From Paucibacter sp. B2R-40 (GTDB lineage Bacteria > Pseudomonadota > Gammaproteobacteria > Burkholderiales > Burkholderiaceae_C), in assembly GCF_025717555.1 (NCBI RefSeq), contig NZ_JAJIRP010000016.1, positions 1 through 64,000 on the forward strand: DNA of 64,000 nt, read 5' to 3'. The position numbers and the translations under genes were made by a program. The notes below the pieces were generated by a model, which did not search any database, was not told the DNA's origin, and saw only the letters and a program-made list of their open reading frames with translations. Below, in pieces: positions 62,929-64,000 of this stretch (position 1 is its first letter; the number at the start of each line of letters is the position of its first letter).

Positions 62929-63816
62929 TCAGAATGCTTTTTCGCTTAGCAACTTTTGCAGGTATTGGCCGTAGCCATTCTTGGCCAAGGGTTTGGCCAG
63001 TGCGGCCAGTTGATCGGCCGTGATCCAGCCCGAGCGGAAGGCGATTTCCTCGGGGCAGGCCACCTTCAGGCCTTGGCGTTTTTCCAGCGTGGCGATGAAC
63101 TGGCCGGCTTCCAGCAAGCTGTCGTGGGTGCCGGTGTCCAGCCATGCATAGCCGCGCCCCATGATTTCGACCTGCAATTGCTGCTGCTTCAGGTACTGGG
63201 CGTTGACATCGGTGATTTCCAACTCACCGCGCGGGCTGGGCTTGATGGCAGCGGCAATATCGCAGACCTGCTCGTCGTAAAAATACAGGCCGGTGACGGC
63301 GTAATTGCTCTTTGGTTGCAGCGGTTTCTCGGCCACCGAGAGGGCCTTCTTTTGCGCATCGAACTCGACCACGCCGTAGCGCTCGGGGTCGGTCACATGG
63401 TAGGCAAACACGGTCGCGCCGGTTTGATTGGCATTGGCATTGGCGAGCAGACCTTGGAAGTCATGGCCGTAAAAGATGTTGTCTCCCAGTACCAAGGCGC
63501 TGGGGCTGCCATTGATGAAATCGCGGCCGAGGATGAAGGCCTGCGCCAAGCCGTCCGGGCTGGGCTGCACACAATAGCTGATGTTCAGGCCCCAGCGCGC
63601 ACCGTCGCCCAGCAAGGCTTCGAAGCGCGGGATGTCCTGCGGGGTGCTGATCAAGAGAATGTCACGGATGCCGGCTAGCATCAAAGTCGCCAGCGGGTAG
63701 TACACCATCGGCTTGTCATAGACCGGCAGCAACTGTTTGCTCATGGCCAGGGTGGCGGGATGCAGGCGGGTGCCGGAACCACCGGCGAGGATGATGCCCT
63801 TGCGATTTGTGGTCAT
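62929..63816 (-). CDS. rfbA: Glucose-1-phosphate thymidylyltransferase
   Basis: A 295-residue nucleotidyltransferase making dTDP-glucose, first step of rhamnose synthesis. The signature [11 protein letters not shown] is at 12-22, with [16 protein letters not shown] and [12 protein letters not shown] following. Length and C-terminus ([15 protein letters not shown]) are normal. It sits between rfbD (partial, upstream) and rfbC on the minus strand. Confidence 0.97.
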   Translation of the reverse strand: MTTNRKGIILAGGSGTRLHPATLAMSKQLLPVYDKPMVYYPLATLMLAGIRDILLISTPQDIPRFEALLGDGARWGLNISYCVQPSPDGLAQAFILGRDFINGSPSALVLGDNIFYGHDFQGLLANANANQTGATVFAYHVTDPERYGVVEFDAQKKALSVAEKPLQPKSNYAVTGLYFYDEQVCDIAAAIKPSPRGELEITDVNAQYLKQQQLQVEIMGRGYAWLDTGTHDSLLEAGQFIATLEKRQGLKVACPEEIAFRSGWITADQLAALAKPLAKNGYGQYLQKLLSEKAF

Positions 63817-63826
63817 GAAGTCTTCC

Positions 63827-64000
63827 TCAGAGGATTTCGGTCAGCATGCGCTCAACGCCCACTTGCCAAGCTGGCAGCTTGAGGCCGAAGGCGGCTTGCA
63901 GCTTGATGGTGGACAGGCGGGAGTTCAAGGGGCGTTGCGCGGGTGTGGGGTAGTCGCATGTTGGGATCGCCAGCACTTGGTCTGGGCTGACCTTGATCGG
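63827..64000 (-). CDS. rfbD: dTDP-4-dehydrorhamnose reductase, C-terminal part
   Basis: Only the last 57 or so codons are inside the window; the gene runs off the right edge. The end reads [19 protein letters not shown] followed by MLTEIL, the usual RfbD C-terminus, and the stop TGA lies 10 bp before the rfbA start. RfbD reduces the keto sugar to dTDP-L-rhamnose. rfbB would be expected further upstream. Confidence 0.88.
   Translation of the reverse strand, partial: PIKVSPDQVLAIPTCDYPTPAQRPLNSRLSTIKLQAAFGLKLPAWQVGVERMLTEIL

Noticed and set aside
1-64000. CRISPR arrays, insertion sequences, integrases, prophage genes
   Set aside because: No regularly spaced repeats, transposase or integrase motifs or phage structural genes were seen on either strand, so the EPS locus carries no visible mobility genes.

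Overview
The window is GC-rich chromosomal DNA that looks betaproteobacterial, from the order Burkholderiales. The best fit is the Roseateles/Rubrivivax-like part of that order; this is inferred from gene content and order, because no database search was possible. Coding density is high and most genes are ordinary housekeeping genes. The distinctive content is a large exopolysaccharide (EPS) locus of the exosortase B / PEP-CTERM type.

Region 1 (1-2.6 kb, minus strand): two tandem tRNA-Asn copies, the first cut by the window edge, then a TonB-dependent outer-membrane receptor whose mRNA leader carries a clear TPP riboswitch. That makes the receptor a likely thiamin-compound transporter. Region 2 (2.6-11.3 kb, minus strand): a ferredoxin-NADP reductase, a 7Fe ferredoxin, and a tightly packed sulfate-assimilation operon: TauE-like transporter, sulfite reductase, DUF934, APS reductase, CysD, CysN and the siroheme methyltransferase. 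No CysJ is present, so the ferredoxin pair is the obvious candidate electron source. Region 3 (11.3-16.3 kb): an NYN/OST-HTH protein, YbiB, DUF1993, a 46-residue basic protein, a PEP-CTERM surface protein, DUF971 and ubiE.

Region 4 (16.3-44.3 kb): the EPS locus. A 632-bp non-coding leader region with several hairpins precedes epsD-epsE-epsF-epsG-xrtB-epsI (export, chain-length control and sorting). Then come a flippase, a polymerase/ligase, three glycosyltransferases, an acetyltransferase, an opine-dehydrogenase-like enzyme coupled to a CapK/PaaK-like adenylating enzyme, two heparinase II/III-type lyases and a beta-propeller protein. Nucleotide-sugar genes follow: fcl, gmd, a WecG-type transferase, wecB and a UDP-glucuronate 4-epimerase. 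The part from about 18.9 to 31 kb is visibly richer in A/T than its flanks, which suggests horizontal exchange of the core. UDP-glucose dehydrogenase, rfbC, rfbA and rfbD lie at 61-64 kb, and the TPR lipoprotein PrsT at 55.8 kb. Together these predict an EPS containing fucose, rhamnose, galacturonate/glucuronate and ManNAc, with possible amino-acid or opine decoration.

Region 5 (44.3-61 kb): mostly housekeeping genes (metallo-hydrolase, peptide deformylase, DUF6600/FecR-like protein, TesA esterase with a divergent YbbA-type ATPase, DUF2062, periplasmic PPIase, BolA, YciB, MsrB, SelO, acyl-CoA synthetase, lipase-like hydrolase, DUF3667).

The observation I rate highest is that EpsG, the ATPase that controls EPS chain length, starts with two 24-residue motifs separated by 5 residues. 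This is the architecture of the MshEN c-di-GMP-binding domain, and it suggests direct second-messenger control of EPS assembly. Other leads are the opine/adenylation pair, a PEP-CTERM protein with thioester-domain-like Cys and Gln motifs, and the structured eps leader.
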